35,167 nucleotides of DNA from Streptococcus agalactiae ATCC 13813 (GTDB lineage: Bacteria; Bacillota; Bacilli; Lactobacillales; Streptococcaceae): assembly GCF_000186445.1 (NCBI RefSeq), contig NZ_GL636070.1:331991-367157 (forward strand). The letters are read 5' to 3'. The position numbers and the translations under genes are program-made. Shown here piece after piece: positions 19,519-28,780 of the stretch. The first letter of the stretch is position 1; each line of letters starts with the position of its first letter. Below the pieces are notes generated by a model that was given only the letters and a program-made list of their open reading frames with translations, searched no databases and was not told where the DNA came from.

Positions 19519-22500
19519 ATGGCAAAAGGTACACCACTAGGGAGTATGTTTATCGAACTTGGATTAGATACTTCTAAGTTTGACCCTAAGTTGCAAAGCG
19601 CAAAAAGAGCTGTTAATTATTTCAAAGCAGAGACGAGAGCTTTAGATGCCGCCTTAAAAAACACCGGAAACGCATTAAACAATAACGCAGCTAAAGCCAA
19701 TGCACTACAAGCAAAATATAAGTCAGTAACACAGGCAATTGAAGCGCAAAAAAAAGTGTTAACGAGTTTGAAATCTGATTTTGACAAATTAGATCCAGGG
19801 ACAGCTAAATGGGAAGCCGCAGCCGTTAATATTGAGAGAGAGAATGCAAAATTAGCAGCATTAGAGGGACAATTAGGAGCTGTAAAAAAAGCTTTTGAAG
19901 AAGTTTCTGCTCAATCCGGTTTTACTGGTTTTTTACAGCGCAGTGGCAAACAGATTGAATCTTTTGGTCAAAAAATGCAAAAACTAGGTGAAGCTACTAA
20001 ATGGGTAAGCGCTGGATTTGGAGCTGGAGCATTATATAGCGTCAAGGCTGCAAGTGATTTTGAATCTGCGTTTGCTGGTGTAAAAAAGACTGTTGATGAA
20101 GTAAGAGATTCGAACGGAAAAGTTATTTACTCTTATGATATGTTGTCAAAAGGAATTAGAAACATGTCTAAACAGATACCTGCATCAACGACGGAGATTT
20201 CTCATGTTGCGGAAGCTGCTGGTCAGCTAGGTATCAAAACAAAGGATGTTTTAAATTTCACTCGTGTCATGATTGATATGGGAAAATCTACTAACTTGTC
20301 ATCAGAAGAAGCTGCAACTGCATTAGCTAGGTTTGCTAATATCACACAATTAGATCCATCTAAGTACAGCAATCTAGGTAGCTCAATTGTTGAGTTGGGT
20401 AACAACTTTGCGACAACTGAAAAAGAAATCGTTGAAATGGGTCTTCGCTTAGCTGGTACAGGTAAGGTTGTAGGGTTGACAGACCCTCAAATTCTTGGCT
20501 TGGCAACAGCTATGAGTTCTGTTGGTATCGAAGCGGAAGCAGGTGGTTCGGCGTTTAGTCGTGTCATGCAAAAAATTAATACACAAGTGTTGTCTGGTGG
20601 CGAAGATTTGTGGAAGTTTGCAAAAATCGCTGGTAAATCTGCTGATGAATTTGCTGCATCTTGGAAGAAAAATCCACAAGAAGCCATTATTGATTTTGTT
20701 AAAGGGTTAAAACGCTTTAAAGAAGAGGGCAAAGACGTAACTGCTCACTTGCAAGATATTGGTATTGAATCAGTACGAGAAATTGACACATTACAACGTT
20801 TGGCTGGTGCTGGTGATTTACTTGGCGATGCATTTAAGTCCGCAAATAAAGGATTTAGTGAAAACAAAGCGTTGACTGATGAGGCTTCTAAACGATACGC
20901 AACTTTCCAAAGCAAACTACAACTCCTAAAAAACAAACTAAATGATGTAGCTGTCACAATGGGTGGACCATTAATGGATGCTGCTTCAAATGCCCTTGAT
21001 GCATTGGAACCAATGTTTAAAGTTGTTAGGGATCTCGCAAAAGCATATTCTAACGCTAGCCCAGAAATGAAAAAACTTATCACATATGCAATTTTAGGTG
21101 CAACTGCATTTTCTCCATTAATGACTGCTATCGGTAAAACAACTTCTAACGTAGGTAGATTAGTAGGTTGGATAGGAAAGTTGTCTGGTGCAACGAAAGG
21201 CGCAAAAGCAGCAGAAGGATTAGCTACTGCTGTAGGCGGTCTAGGTGCTAATTCTGCAACAGCGGCAGCTAGTGTAGGGCTTTTAGGAAATCCAGTGACT
21301 TGGGGGGTCATCATCGGCGGTGCTGCGGTTATCGGAATAGGTATATTAGCTAATAAGATATATGAAGCTCACCAGCGTACACAAGAGTGGGGAACTAAAG
21401 TTAATCAGGTACAAGCCAATGAACTACAGGCTTTTAAAGATAAAGTTGATAAGACGAATCAGTCGATGGCAGGATTCAGAGGTGGAGCTGACCAAGTCAA
21501 TGCTGTTAAGACAGCATTTCAAGGACTAGTTACCGAAATCGAAAAACTAGAAAATAAAGACTTAAGTAAAAACGTTAAATTAGCAGAGCAACTTGGTTTC
21601 AGTCAAGAAACGATAGAACAGTTGAAAAAATCAAGCAGGCAAACAATTGATAATGTCAAGCAGATGTCTGATGAAGTCATTAATATCTATCAAAACGCTA
21701 GCAACGAACATAGAAGATTAACTGAAGAAGAGAATGCTGTTGTTTTAGCAAATCAAAATGAGCTTATCAATGTGCAGCTATCAAAATTGAACTACTCTGC
21801 TAAAGAGAAGAAGGCAATTACCAAGGCGATGAATGGTGAGCTAGAAGCGTTAAATAGTCAGCAGTTAACTAAGGCTCTTGAAGTTACTGAAAAATGGATA
21901 AAAGCTGAAAATAAATCATATCAAAAGTTAAAAAGTGGTCTTAAAAAAGCTTATGACTCTATCAAAGGTGATGATGAAGCTGCTGTTAAAGCGAGGGAAG
22001 AAATCCACAAGAAACAGCAACAACTCGAAGCTGACCATTACTTGAAAATGGAAGCTTATGGCAAACGTTATGCTGAAATTCAAAAGAAACTGCTTAAAGG
22101 GACTGCGAAATATTTAGACCCGCAGTTGCAACAAGCGATGGTTAACGATGTCAAAAAGCAAATGAAGGAGCTTGGGTTATCTTATGAAGAGTTGATGAAG
22201 AAGACAACCAAAGCAGCATCTAAAGCTCAAGAAGTTAATACTATGTGGGCTAGAACTACTAAAAAATCAACAGAAGATCAAAAGGTGGCTAATTCGCAAT
22301 GGAATAGCCTTGTCTGGAACCCTAAAACGGGTAAGTTGAAAACAAATGCTAAAGAGGAAGTAGCTAAAGCTCTTGAAGCGGAAGGTGGCTGGGACAGACT
22401 TAAGTTTATTGCAAAGAATGCAAACTTAGAGACTAACGCTCGGATAACCATGGCGGAAGTCCTAGTCGAAACTGGCAAATGGGATGCTCTCAAACCAGAA

Positions 22501-23442
22501 GATAAAAAACTAATCGTTGATGGGCATCAAGGCATTCAAGCTATAGTAGAAAGTGAGGAGCACTTAAAAATATGGAATAGTTTGCCAGAAGACGTTAAGC
22601 GCATCTTAGGTGATAATAAAGATTTTCTTGACAAAAAAGGAGTTGCGACCAAAGCGCTCGAAAATTGGAATTCGTTGTCTCCAAAAAAACAGAAGCTACT
22701 AGCAAAAGATATGACTAGTTCTGATGTTGAGAAAGCAAAAAAAGCAGTCAACAGCATTGTTCAAAAGAAACCAACAAGCATTAAAGCTAAAAATGATACA
22801 AAACCTGATGTCAATTCTGCGCAACGAGCAATTGATAGCGCTAAACAACGTCAACCTATCTCAATTAGAGCTAGGAATGACGCAGGAGGAGTCATAGAAC
22901 AACTATTAGCTAGCATACCGAGAACGGTCACTATAGGAATCGCTTCTGCTGCAGCTAATGCCTTTAAGTTCGCAAATGGTACTGATTATCACCCAGGCGG
23001 TTTTGCAATGGTCAATGACCAAAAAGGGTCTTTATATAAAGAACTAGTAACTTTACCGAATGGACAATCATTCATCCCAGATGGCCGTGATGTAGTATTA
23101 CCACTGCCGAAAGGTTCGAAAGTCATGAAAGCTAGTATGACCAGGGACTATATGAAAAATTTAGGAATACCTAAATATGCTAACGGCGTTGGAATTCCTA
23201 AAGATTCGACGTTTGTCAAAAGCATTACAATCCCTAAGAGGGGAGTATCAGAAACGACATCATACGACGACTCTAATATTGCAAGAATTTTGAATGAAAT
23301 TTTACTAACGCTTAGAACAAAAAATCATGAGACAAAAAATGGCGATGTCTATTTAGATATGAGAAAGGTCGGCAGGATGATTAAAGAACACAACGAGTCT
23401 GAAAGTATCATGCTTAAACGAATGCGAGGTGAACTGTCATAG
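19519..23442 (+). CDS. Tail tape measure protein
   Basis: A 1307-residue protein from ATG 19519 (AAAGGAGGA upstream). The N-terminus 'GSMFIELGLDTSKFDPKLQS' is followed by long alpha-helical coiled coils, then a tape-measure core (about residues 180-400: 'FAGVKKTVDEV', 'AAGQLGIKTKDVLNFTRVMIDM', 'GLATAMSSVGIEAEAGGSAFS'). A hydrophobic segment at about 590-620 (VTWGVIIGGAAVIGIGIL) probably inserts in the host membrane during DNA entry. The C-terminal part is helical repeats without an obvious lytic domain. Roughly 1300 residues predicts a tail of about 190-200 nm by the usual rule of about 1.5 A per residue. Confidence 0.95.
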   Translation: MAKGTPLGSMFIELGLDTSKFDPKLQSAKRAVNYFKAETRALDAALKNTGNALNNNAAKANALQAKYKSVTQAIEAQKKVLTSLKSDFDKLDPGTAKWEAAAVNIERENAKLAALEGQLGAVKKAFEEVSAQSGFTGFLQRSGKQIESFGQKMQKLGEATKWVSAGFGAGALYSVKAASDFESAFAGVKKTVDEVRDSNGKVIYSYDMLSKGIRNMSKQIPASTTEISHVAEAAGQLGIKTKDVLNFTRVMIDMGKSTNLSSEEAATALARFANITQLDPSKYSNLGSSIVELGNNFATTEKEIVEMGLRLAGTGKVVGLTDPQILGLATAMSSVGIEAEAGGSAFSRVMQKINTQVLSGGEDLWKFAKIAGKSADEFAASWKKNPQEAIIDFVKGLKRFKEEGKDVTAHLQDIGIESVREIDTLQRLAGAGDLLGDAFKSANKGFSENKALTDEASKRYATFQSKLQLLKNKLNDVAVTMGGPLMDAASNALDALEPMFKVVRDLAKAYSNASPEMKKLITYAILGATAFSPLMTAIGKTTSNVGRLVGWIGKLSGATKGAKAAEGLATAVGGLGANSATAAASVGLLGNPVTWGVIIGGAAVIGIGILANKIYEAHQRTQEWGTKVNQVQANELQAFKDKVDKTNQSMAGFRGGADQVNAVKTAFQGLVTEIEKLENKDLSKNVKLAEQLGFSQETIEQLKKSSRQTIDNVKQMSDEVINIYQNASNEHRRLTEEENAVVLANQNELINVQLSKLNYSAKEKKAITKAMNGELEALNSQQLTKALEVTEKWIKAENKSYQKLKSGLKKAYDSIKGDDEAAVKAREEIHKKQQQLEADHYLKMEAYGKRYAEIQKKLLKGTAKYLDPQLQQAMVNDVKKQMKELGLSYEELMKKTTKAASKAQEVNTMWARTTKKSTEDQKVANSQWNSLVWNPKTGKLKTNAKEEVAKALEAEGGWDRLKFIAKNANLETNARITMAEVLVETGKWDALKPEDKKLIVDGHQGIQAIVESEEHLKIWNSLPEDVKRILGDNKDFLDKKGVATKALENWNSLSPKKQKLLAKDMTSSDVEKAKKAVNSIVQKKPTSIKAKNDTKPDVNSAQRAIDSAKQRQPISIRARNDAGGVIEQLLASIPRTVTIGIASAAANAFKFANGTDYHPGGFAMVNDQKGSLYKELVTLPNGQSFIPDGRDVVLPLPKGSKVMKASMTRDYMKNLGIPKYANGVGIPKDSTFVKSITIPKRGVSETTSYDDSNIARILNEILLTLRTKNHETKNGDVYLDMRKVGRMIKEHNESESIMLKRMRGELS

Positions 23443-23453
23443 GGAAAGTTACA

Positions 23454-24950
23454 ATGAATTTTGATGGTATAGATCTATCTAATGTCATAGAGATACACGA
23501 CATCAAAAGAGACGTCGGAAATACACGTAATGTTGTTTCAAGTAGCGCTTTAAAAATTGGCGAGCACGTTCAATCTGTACACGTTGGAGCTAAAAAAATA
23601 AGTGTTGATTTTTCTATTTGGACCAGAAATAGAAACGAGGTAAAACATAATTTAGCGAAGGTTTTCAACAGAACCACACCTAGAAAATTGTCTTTTTCTG
23701 ACGAACCAGATAAATATTACATGGCAATAGTTGTAGATGACATACCGATGGTTGAAGATGTTATCAAGCGTTCAATAGGGACTATCACTTTTTTAATTCC
23801 AGACGGTGTTGCACACTCTATCACTTATAAAAAGTTTTTGGATTATACGCAAGAAGGCAACAAGCTTATTTTTAGTTTGCAAAATGATGGGAATACTAAC
23901 GCTTATCCAATAATCAAAATAAAACACAACTCCGAAAATGGCTATATCGGCATCGCAAACGAAACAGGTGCTTTTGCACTTGGATCACCCGAAGAAGAAG
24001 ATGGGACTATCGTTCATCGCAACGAATCCCTTTTTGATTACTCAAAAGCTATTGCACAAGCTTTAGAAGGTGCGCCAAATGTTGCAAAACTCAACTATAT
24101 GCCACCAACATACGACACAGAACTTAAGCGGATGCGCATTGATAACATCTTAGGCTCTGGTAAAGGCGGTGAATATGTTGTTATTGGAAATAGAGGCACC
24201 ACACCGGGATACACAGAACATGTTGGGACTCGAACGTTTATTATCAATCCTGACTCAAACGGAGAATACACTCTCAACGAGCATCTGTGGTGGAAACAGA
24301 TTTTTATTGCTACCGCGCAGGATCAAAAAGGATTTTTAAAGCTTTGTGTGACAGGTGAAAACGATGAATTTTTATATGGCATAGAAACTTACAAACGTAA
24401 AAACGGCTTTGAAACAGAGTATAACTTTTTTGCGCTTGATGATGACGGTGTGGGCTGGAGATTTTACAAGCAGTTTGAATTTCAGGCAGATAGAAATTAT
24501 CACAATCCTTTTTCAATGAATAGAAGTAGAGCGGTTGAGATTTTTAGAGAAGAAGATAAGTTTCGTATTTACTTTAACGGTGCGCATCATCATGTAACTG
24601 TTCCGTCCCTTAAAGGAAAAAAATCCCGCAAGATACATCTTGCAATGGGGACATGTAGTGATAGCTCTAAATATATCAACTACAACCTGTTTGAAAAAGT
24701 CAATTTTGAAAAAATGGGAGTGTCTCATTACAACAATATCGTCAATAAATATCAACCAGGGGATGAGGTTATCATTAACTTTGAAAATGATACAGTCAAA
24801 ACCAAAGAGCTTAATTCCTTACAAGACATGGTTTTAGGCTCTCAACCAATATCTGTACCGCCAGGAGAATCAGAATTGGTTATCCAGTTGTCTAAATTTT
24901 CTCAGTCTGCACCAAATGTTGAAATTCTTATGGAAGAGAGGTGGTTGTAA
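23454..24950 (+). CDS. Distal tail protein (Dit), extended form
   Basis: A 498-residue protein. Residues 1-150 show the siphovirus Dit N-terminal domain ('VIEIHDIKRDVGN', 'GKKISVDFSIWTRNRNEVKHN'-like strand set, 'KVFNRTTPRKLSFSDEPD', 'GTITFLIPDGVAHS'). Classical Dits are about 250 residues; the remaining part (about 160-480) is a beta-rich insertion with a Trp/Tyr/Phe-rich segment, resembling carbohydrate-binding modules of evolved Dits. Dit forms the hexameric hub between tube and Tal, and the extra module may bind the cell wall. Confidence 0.85.
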   Translation: MNFDGIDLSNVIEIHDIKRDVGNTRNVVSSSALKIGEHVQSVHVGAKKISVDFSIWTRNRNEVKHNLAKVFNRTTPRKLSFSDEPDKYYMAIVVDDIPMVEDVIKRSIGTITFLIPDGVAHSITYKKFLDYTQEGNKLIFSLQNDGNTNAYPIIKIKHNSENGYIGIANETGAFALGSPEEEDGTIVHRNESLFDYSKAIAQALEGAPNVAKLNYMPPTYDTELKRMRIDNILGSGKGGEYVVIGNRGTTPGYTEHVGTRTFIINPDSNGEYTLNEHLWWKQIFIATAQDQKGFLKLCVTGENDEFLYGIETYKRKNGFETEYNFFALDDDGVGWRFYKQFEFQADRNYHNPFSMNRSRAVEIFREEDKFRIYFNGAHHHVTVPSLKGKKSRKIHLAMGTCSDSSKYINYNLFEKVNFEKMGVSHYNNIVNKYQPGDEVIINFENDTVKTKELNSLQDMVLGSQPISVPPGESELVIQLSKFSQSAPNVEILMEERWL

Positions 24951-27900
24951 TAACTCTAGTAATACACGACGCAAAGTTACATCCAGTTTTGCTTTTAGAC
25001 AATGATAAACAAGGAGCACTTAATTATTATGATGATTTGTGGACTAGACAGCTCACAACTGGTTCGTCAGTCTTTGAGTTTTCAGTTTATAAAAAAACGC
25101 TGCTCGGTGACAATCCACTTAATCACAAATATCATGCACTAAACGATCAAGCATTTGTCTCTTTTGTGCACAAAGGCAAAGTACAATTATTTAACATCAT
25201 GCAAGTCGATGAAACAGAGACAAAAATACGTTGCCTTTGCGAAAATCTTAACTTAGAGTTACTCAACGAGTATTGCAACGCATATAAAGCGACTAAAGCG
25301 ATGTCGTTTGAAGAGTACCTTGTGCAATTTGATATTTTAAACTGGGGTGCTTTGACGATTGGCACAAACGAAGTCAAGGACAAAAAACTTACCTTGGAAT
25401 GGACTGGTCAAGATACTAAGTTAGCTCGTCTTTTGTCGATTGCTAATAATTTTGACGCAGAAATCGAATTTGAAACTCAATTACACAACAATCACACATT
25501 TAAAGCGTTTATTGTAAATGTGTACAAGGAATACGAAGAAGGGGTGTCTTATGGTGTAGGTCGTGATAAGACCGATGTGATATTACGCTATCAAAAAAAT
25601 ATTTCTGGGATAAGGAAAACAGTTGACAAGCGCCAGATTTATAATGCCATACGCCCGTACGGCAAAAAGACAGTCAAAGGCGAGCGCGTTATTTCTAATC
25701 CTGTAACTCGTAAAGTCACTAAAACGGTTGGTTCAAATCGCACGTACTTAGGCGGAGACCTTAAATATTATGGTCATACAATCAAAAAAGCTAACGTACA
25801 AGCTATTATTAACTACGCAGTGCAATATAATATTTTGCCAAGCGGAATCATATGTCAACTGTACCTAGAGAGCTTTTGGGGTGACTCAACTGTCGGTAGG
25901 CGTGATAACAACTGGTCAGGAATGACAGGTGGAGCACAGACACGTCCTAGCGGAGTAAAAGTCACTACTGGTATGGCTCGTCCTGCTAACGAGGGTGGAA
26001 CATACATGCACTACGCAAGTGTAGATGACTTTTTAAAAGATTACACTTATCCTTTAGCTAAGCAAGGGATTTATAATGTTGTCGGCAAAAAGAACCTAGC
26101 GGACTACACAAAAGGACTTTTTAGAGCTGGTGGCGCTAAATATGACTACGCAGCAGCAGGTTATCAAAGCTACACAAACTTGATGACTAATATCCGCAAT
26201 GGGATCAATAAAGTAACTGGGAATATCCTAGATACTATTGATAAGTTGTGGCAAACTCCTGTAAAGCCAATAACGTCAGTAACAACTGCGAAAAGAGCTA
26301 CTAAGACAATACAAGCACTAAATGAAGCTACTAGACTTAAAGGTCGTAGAATCGGCTCGGGGCAATGTTACGCTTTGTCAGGTTGGTACGCCAAAAAGTT
26401 AGATGGAGCTTGGATTGATAGTTCTATCGGTGGTATCCGTGGTCGGATTGGCGGTGGTATGGCTGCTGCCTTAATCGGCACTGATTATAATTGGGGTGCA
26501 TATGGGTGGAAGGTAGATAAATCACCTAACGCTAGAAACTTAAAAGCTGGTGGTATTTATAATGTACGAGCAAATCGAGGCGCTCCTTTTTATACCACAG
26601 GCTGGGGGCATACAGGTATTATCAAGAGTGTGTCTAAAACAAGAGTCACTGTCTTAGAGCAGAATTACGCTGGACGCATGTATGTCATGGAAAACTCGTA
26701 TGAGATTAACGCTTTTGCTAGAGGATTACAAACAGTATGTTATCCACGTGAAATAGCGCAAGGAATGTCTGTTAACGGGGCAACAACACAGCAAGTCAGT
26801 GGCGGTACACAAATATCATATGAGGAAGTCGTGCAAGAAGCACAGACAGAATCATACGAAGAAGAACAAATCATCTACATTGACAACTCAATCTACAAAG
26901 AGTGGAAAGACGAAAACGGTAAAGTAGAGTACTATCTCAAAAATGGATTTTTGTACGCACCTTTATCAAGAGACCGTTATCCATCTGTTTTAACAGGTAA
27001 CGAGACACGAGACAACTGGATACGAAAAGACATGGAAGTCGAGACTGATAGTCAAGAAGTCTTGATGTCAACAGGTCTAAAAGACTTAAAAGCACACGCT
27101 TATCCAGCTGTCACTTATGAAGTTGATGGATATGTTGATTTAGAACTTGGTGATGTTGTGCGAATACAGGACGACGGATACGAACCGCCGCTAATTCTCA
27201 CAGCGAGGGTTATTGAGCAAGAAATTTCCATAACAAATCCCAGCTCTAACAAAACTAAATTCAGCAATTTTGTCGAAAAAGAAAGTCAGTTAGCTTCTGA
27301 TTTAATTAGTGATATGTTGCGTCTTTATGACGAATCTATTCCATACGAGATACAACTAGCGACTTCAAATGGAGTTGCTTTTAAAAATGGTACTGGTGAA
27401 TCTGTCTTAACTCCTAGTTTGCAAAAAAATGGGAAAGACTATGAAGCTGTTTATTTTTACAAAAATGGTGACTCGCTGATTGAGATAGGTCCGTCGCTGA
27501 CAGTTAAAGCAAGTGACTTTAACCATGTTTTAAACATAACAGTCGAAGCTTACGTTAACGAGGAACTTGTAGCAAGTACGCAAATATCCTTTACAGATAC
27601 TGAGGATGGGACTGATGGAGAAAAAGGCGATGATGGTAAGTCATCATGGACAGCGTGGGCTAATTCAGAAGATGGAAAAGTTGATTTTAGTATAACTGAG
27701 TCTAAAAATAGAAGGTTTATTGGAACTTATACTGGTATAGAACAATCAACAAACTATCTTGATTATAAGTGGACTGACATGGTCGGAACAGTTGTTGTCG
27801 GGACAAACAATCTAATCGATGGCACTAAGTCATTTAGTGGCACAGACTGGTTTACATCCGCAACGCTAGAAGACGAAAACATCTCTAATTATCCATTTAC

Positions 27901-28768
27901 ATTTAAAAAATGGATAAGCGGACAAAAGGTATCACACGCAAAAGACATTATTGTCGAGCAAGGTGTGACATACACTTTTAGTGCTTATGTCAAACGTGAG
28001 GAAGCAGGAAATCTGTATTTTTACTTGTACGATGAAACCGATGATTTTATTACTAGCGATACCCCACGAGAGACGATTATAAAAAACGTTGACTCAAATG
28101 TCAGACGCTTTGAAATCACCTTTACACCTACGAAAACAGGTAAGATTAGACCACGCTTCGCAATGATCGCTAGCGAACAAGGTAGTTTCAGTACTGGTGG
28201 ATTTATGCTCGTTAGAGGTAACAAGACAGGAGACTGGCAAGAATCGGAAGCTGATAAAGCAAGTAATCTTGATTCGAAAGCTGACGGTGATTTTACTGTC
28301 GAGCAGTTAAACAAACTTGCCGAACGTGCTCGTATTGCGGAAGCTGAATTGCAATCTAAAGCAACGTTAGACACGGTCAATGGCTGGGTCAAGGCACTGC
28401 AAGACGAAATCAAGGCACGAGAAGAAGGACAAAAACTATCAGAACAAAAACTGATAGACGCTTCTAATCGCATGATAGCAGTACAACAAACAATTGGGGA
28501 GATGCAGATACGCACTGATTTTGTTAATAAATTTATGAGTCAGTCAGAGGACGGTCTTGTAATCGGACAAAAAGATGGAACGTCAAGCGTTAGAGTTGAT
28601 AACGATCGCATCAGTTTTTACTCAAGTGGTAAAGAAGTAGCATATATAGCTCAGAGTGTGCTTGTTATCGATAGCGGTATCTTTACGACCAAACTACAAA
28701 TTGGACGTTACCGCATCGAGCAATACGAGTTAAATCCGGACATAAATGTTGTTCGCTACGTTGGATAG
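24941..28768 (+). CDS. Tail-associated lysin (Tal) with glucosaminidase-like and CHAP domains
   Basis: A 1275-residue hub protein. Residues 1-245 are the prophage-tail hub fold. A lysozyme-type glucosaminidase domain (about 280-425) shows 'ICQLYLESFWGDSTVG' with E310. A CHAP domain (about 465-605) shows C476 in 'GSGQCYALSGWY' and H557 in 'GWGHTGI'. The hub fold resumes near 645 (IYKEWKDENGKVEYYLKNGF, then NWIRKDMEVETDSQEV), so both hydrolases are inserted within it. After a short collagen-like GTDGEKGDDGKS stretch comes a beta-sandwich, probably carbohydrate-binding, then a coiled coil and a tail tip. It probably opens the peptidoglycan locally for DNA entry. The GTG 24941 start is uncertain because spacing to GAGAGG is poor. 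Confidence 0.9.
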   Translation: MVVITLVIHDAKLHPVLLLDNDKQGALNYYDDLWTRQLTTGSSVFEFSVYKKTLLGDNPLNHKYHALNDQAFVSFVHKGKVQLFNIMQVDETETKIRCLCENLNLELLNEYCNAYKATKAMSFEEYLVQFDILNWGALTIGTNEVKDKKLTLEWTGQDTKLARLLSIANNFDAEIEFETQLHNNHTFKAFIVNVYKEYEEGVSYGVGRDKTDVILRYQKNISGIRKTVDKRQIYNAIRPYGKKTVKGERVISNPVTRKVTKTVGSNRTYLGGDLKYYGHTIKKANVQAIINYAVQYNILPSGIICQLYLESFWGDSTVGRRDNNWSGMTGGAQTRPSGVKVTTGMARPANEGGTYMHYASVDDFLKDYTYPLAKQGIYNVVGKKNLADYTKGLFRAGGAKYDYAAAGYQSYTNLMTNIRNGINKVTGNILDTIDKLWQTPVKPITSVTTAKRATKTIQALNEATRLKGRRIGSGQCYALSGWYAKKLDGAWIDSSIGGIRGRIGGGMAAALIGTDYNWGAYGWKVDKSPNARNLKAGGIYNVRANRGAPFYTTGWGHTGIIKSVSKTRVTVLEQNYAGRMYVMENSYEINAFARGLQTVCYPREIAQGMSVNGATTQQVSGGTQISYEEVVQEAQTESYEEEQIIYIDNSIYKEWKDENGKVEYYLKNGFLYAPLSRDRYPSVLTGNETRDNWIRKDMEVETDSQEVLMSTGLKDLKAHAYPAVTYEVDGYVDLELGDVVRIQDDGYEPPLILTARVIEQEISITNPSSNKTKFSNFVEKESQLASDLISDMLRLYDESIPYEIQLATSNGVAFKNGTGESVLTPSLQKNGKDYEAVYFYKNGDSLIEIGPSLTVKASDFNHVLNITVEAYVNEELVASTQISFTDTEDGTDGEKGDDGKSSWTAWANSEDGKVDFSITESKNRRFIGTYTGIEQSTNYLDYKWTDMVGTVVVGTNNLIDGTKSFSGTDWFTSATLEDENISNYPFTFKKWISGQKVSHAKDIIVEQGVTYTFSAYVKREEAGNLYFYLYDETDDFITSDTPRETIIKNVDSNVRRFEITFTPTKTGKIRPRFAMIASEQGSFSTGGFMLVRGNKTGDWQESEADKASNLDSKADGDFTVEQLNKLAERARIAEAELQSKATLDTVNGWVKALQDEIKAREEGQKLSEQKLIDASNRMIAVQQTIGEMQIRTDFVNKFMSQSEDGLVIGQKDGTSSVRVDNDRISFYSSGKEVAYIAQSVLVIDSGIFTTKLQIGRYRIEQYELNPDINVVRYVG

Positions 28769-28780
28769 GAAGGAGGTTAA

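Noticed and set aside
20745..21314. Leftward 189-residue ORF opposite the tape measure gene
   Set aside because: Ala/Pro-rich shadow of the tape measure coding strand, without a ribosome site or neighbours in that direction.
28021..28515. Leftward 164-residue ORF opposite Tal
   Set aside because: Cys/Ser-rich shadow of coiled-coil codons of the tail lysin; no start signal.
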